Part shown: positions 6,436 through 8,438 of the stretch, piece after piece
Numbering within the stretch: position 1 is the first letter of the stretch
Layout of the letters: each line of letters begins with the position of its first letter
From: an uncultured beta proteobacterium
GTDB lineage: Bacteria > Pseudomonadota > Gammaproteobacteria > Burkholderiales > Burkholderiaceae_C
NCBI GenBank assembly: GCA_903870955.1
Contig: CAIQEX010000530.1
Span: 1 to 8,438, forward strand
Length of the DNA: 8,438 nucleotides
Direction: 5' to 3'
Program-made: the position numbers and the translations under genes
Notes under the pieces: model-generated
Told to the model about the DNA's origin: nothing
Seen by the model: only the letters and a program-made list of their open reading frames with translations
Databases searched by the model: none

Positions 6436-8438
6436 CTTCGACCGATATTTCAGCCCTCATGCGGGCCGACCATGGCGATGCTTTTAGCGTCTTGGGAATG
6501 CACGAGAGTGCTGGCGCGATATGGGTGAACGCCATCCTGCCCGGCGCTGAACAGGTTACGGTACGCGACCGCAACTCCGGCGCAGCGCGCGCCACGCTGG
6601 CCCGTTGCCCCGACAGCGCAGTTTTCAGCAGCCCGATTCCAGGTGCAACGGAGCGTTTTGATTACCAGTTGGAAGTTGTCTGGACCCCCGCCCCGGACCG
6701 CACCACGCCCCACGTACAAGTGCTGGAGGACGCCTACCGCTTTCCGTTTGTATTGCAGGAACTCGATGTCTGGCTTCTGGGTGAAGGCTCACACCAGCGC
6801 CCATTTGAATGCCTGGGCGCGCATCTGACGCAAAAGCTGGGTGTCGACGGTGTCAGCTTCGCGGTCTGGGCACCCAACGCGCGCCGGGTCTCGGTGGTGG
6901 GCAGTTTCAACCAATGGGATGGCAGGCGTCACCCGATGCGTCTGCGGCGCGAATGCGGCGTGTGGGAAATCTTCATTCCCGGTTTGATGCAGGGCGATAT
7001 CTACAAATTCGAAATTCTCGGTGCCACGGGGGGCATCGCCCTGAAAGCCGACCCCTACGCCTTCCATTCGCAAATGCGCCCGGACAACGCCAGTCTGGTG
7101 TATCCGCTGATGCCCCGGCGCCCGATGCGTGCCGAGCGTGCGGCGGCCAACGCCTTTGGCGCGCCCGTGAGCATTTATGAAGTGCATCTGGGATCCTGGC
7201 GCAAGGCCGATGGCTGGCGCTGGCTAAGCTACCGCGAACTGGCCGAAACCCTGGTTCCGTATGCCAAAGAGATGGGCTTTACCCACCTGGAGTTGCTGCC
7301 CGTGAGCGAGCATCCATTTGATGGCTCCTGGGGCTACCAGCCGTTGGGTTTGTTCTCGCCCACTGCGCGCTTTGGCACGCCCGAAGAATTCCGCGATTTC
7401 GTCGATGCAGCGCATGACGCTGGGCTGGGTGTGATCCTCGACTGGGTCCCTGCCCATTTCCCCAGCGATGCCCACGGCCTGGCCGAATTCGACGGTACCC
7501 ACTTGTATGAATACGCCGACCCCAAGGAAGGTTTTCACCAGGACTGGAACACCCTGATCTACAACTTCGGCCGCACCGAGGTACGCAACTTTCTGGTGGG
7601 CAATGCGCTGTATTGGCTGGAGCGCTTTGGCATCGATGGCCTGCGTGTGGATGCCGTGGCCTCAATGCTGTACCGCGACTACAGCCGCCAGGAAGGGCAA
7701 TGGATTCCCAACCGCCACGGTGGGCGTGAGAACCTGGAAGCCATCGAATTCCTGCGCCGCATGAACTTTATTGTCGGCACCGAGCGCCCCGGCGCCATCA
7801 CGCTGGCTGAAGAATCCACATCCTTCCCCGGTGTCAGTCGTCCACCCAGCGCGGATCTGCAAAGTGGCGGTTTGGGTTTTCACTACAAGTGGAACATGGG
7901 CTGGATGCACGACACATTGCAATACGCCGCGCTGGACCCGGTTTACCGCAAGCACCATCAAAACCAGCTCACCTTCGGGATGATGTACGCGTTCTCCGAA
8001 AACTTCGTGCTGCCGCTGTCGCACGATGAAGTGGTGCACGGCAAGAAATCCATGCTCGACAAAATGCCGGGCGACCCCTGGCAACGTTTTGCCAACCTGC
8101 GTGCGCTCTACGGATTCATGTGGGGTTACCCGGGCAAGAAATTGCTCTTCATGGGCTGTGAACTGGCACAGCCGACTGAATGGGCCGACAAGGGTAGCCT
8201 GCCTTGGCATCTGGAAGGTCAAAGCGCCCACCAGGGCGTGCAGCGCCTGGTGCGCGACCTCAACCGCGTCTACCAAACCTACCCGGCATTGCACCAGCAG
8301 GATGTGAAGCCGGGCGGCTTTGAGTGGATTTCACACAACGACGCAGCGCAAAGCATCATCGCGTTCGCCCGTTGGGGCGAAGACGGCAGTTGTGCTGTGG
8401 TGGTTTGCAACTTTACGCCCGTACCACGCCACGGTTAC
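6429..8438 (+). CDS. glgB: 1,4-alpha-glucan (glycogen) branching enzyme GlgB, 3' end outside the window
   Basis: The cytosolic enzyme makes the alpha-1,6 branches of glycogen by cutting and moving chain segments (GH13 family). The frame stays open for 670 codons to the right edge; E. coli GlgB has 728, so about 60 residues are probably missing. An N-terminal module opens with [11 protein letters not shown]. It is followed by a CBM48-type carbohydrate-binding domain with [20 protein letters not shown] (Trp163). The catalytic barrel begins near YEVHLGSW at 250-257. DWVPAHFP at 338-345, the nucleophile Asp408 in [10 protein letters not shown], the acid/base Glu461 in [10 protein letters not shown] and Asp533 in [14 protein letters not shown] complete the active site. 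[10 protein letters not shown], part of the C-terminal beta domain, ends the window. The chosen ATG at 6429 has only a poor SD. No other glg gene is seen upstream; glgX, glgC or glgA could follow beyond the edge. Confidence 0.97.
   Translation, partial: MLTSTDISALMRADHGDAFSVLGMHESAGAIWVNAILPGAEQVTVRDRNSGAARATLARCPDSAVFSSPIPGATERFDYQLEVVWTPAPDRTTPHVQVLEDAYRFPFVLQELDVWLLGEGSHQRPFECLGAHLTQKLGVDGVSFAVWAPNARRVSVVGSFNQWDGRRHPMRLRRECGVWEIFIPGLMQGDIYKFEILGATGGIALKADPYAFHSQMRPDNASLVYPLMPRRPMRAERAAANAFGAPVSIYEVHLGSWRKADGWRWLSYRELAETLVPYAKEMGFTHLELLPVSEHPFDGSWGYQPLGLFSPTARFGTPEEFRDFVDAAHDAGLGVILDWVPAHFPSDAHGLAEFDGTHLYEYADPKEGFHQDWNTLIYNFGRTEVRNFLVGNALYWLERFGIDGLRVDAVASMLYRDYSRQEGQWIPNRHGGRENLEAIEFLRRMNFIVGTERPGAITLAEESTSFPGVSRPPSADLQSGGLGFHYKWNMGWMHDTLQYAALDPVYRKHHQNQLTFGMMYAFSENFVLPLSHDEVVHGKKSMLDKMPGDPWQRFANLRALYGFMWGYPGKKLLFMGCELAQPTEWADKGSLPWHLEGQSAHQGVQRLVRDLNRVYQTYPALHQQDVKPGGFEWISHNDAAQSIIAFARWGEDGSCAVVVCNFTPVPRHGY

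Noticed and set aside
7662..8294. Long minus-strand open frame of about 210 codons inside glgB
   Set aside because: It is antisense to conserved catalytic blocks of GlgB, shows no recognisable family, and is expected from codon bias in GC-rich DNA.

Overview
The window (8438 bases) looks like chromosomal DNA of a betaproteobacterium, most likely order Burkholderiales and near Comamonadaceae/Rhodoferax. This rests on the moderately high GC content, the style of the RuvC and GlgB proteins, several genes without clear Shine-Dalgarno (SD) sites, and the LysR/SbtA pair. The taxonomic call is inference; no rRNA or other marker is present. I see no tRNA, rRNA, CRISPR array, insertion sequence or phage gene. 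There is no gene-free stretch longer than 300 bases.

Layout: (1) 1-375, the 3' part of mtgA (peptidoglycan glycosyltransferase), plus strand. (2) About 447-2332, plus strand: a small XRE-type regulator, a PlsC-type acyltransferase and a CdsA/YnbB-type phosphatidate cytidylyltransferase. The last two would catalyse consecutive steps of phospholipid synthesis. (3) 2365-4348: a minus-strand LysR regulator of the CbbR/CmpR type, divergent from a plus-strand SbtA-type sodium/bicarbonate symporter, with 85 bases between them. (4) 4385-5599, minus strand: a membrane-bound diguanylate cyclase with intact active and inhibitory sites. (5) 5746-6312, ruvC (Holliday junction resolvase), plus strand. (6) 6429 to the right edge, glgB (glycogen branching enzyme), plus strand, with its last part outside the window. 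A possible 21-codon leader frame overlaps its start.

How the genes may work together: the acyltransferase and cytidylyltransferase would make phosphatidic acid and then CDP-diacylglycerol. The LysR protein probably controls sbtA in response to carbon status. SbtA would bring in bicarbonate, and GlgB stores fixed carbon as glycogen. Any functional link from sbtA through the diguanylate cyclase to glgB is speculative. ruvC sits apart from ruvA and ruvB as far as this window shows. Most of the window is ordinary metabolism. The points most worth a second look are the LysR/SbtA bicarbonate module without a visible SbtB, the lipid-activation pair beside an XRE regulator, and the overlapping leader frame before glgB.
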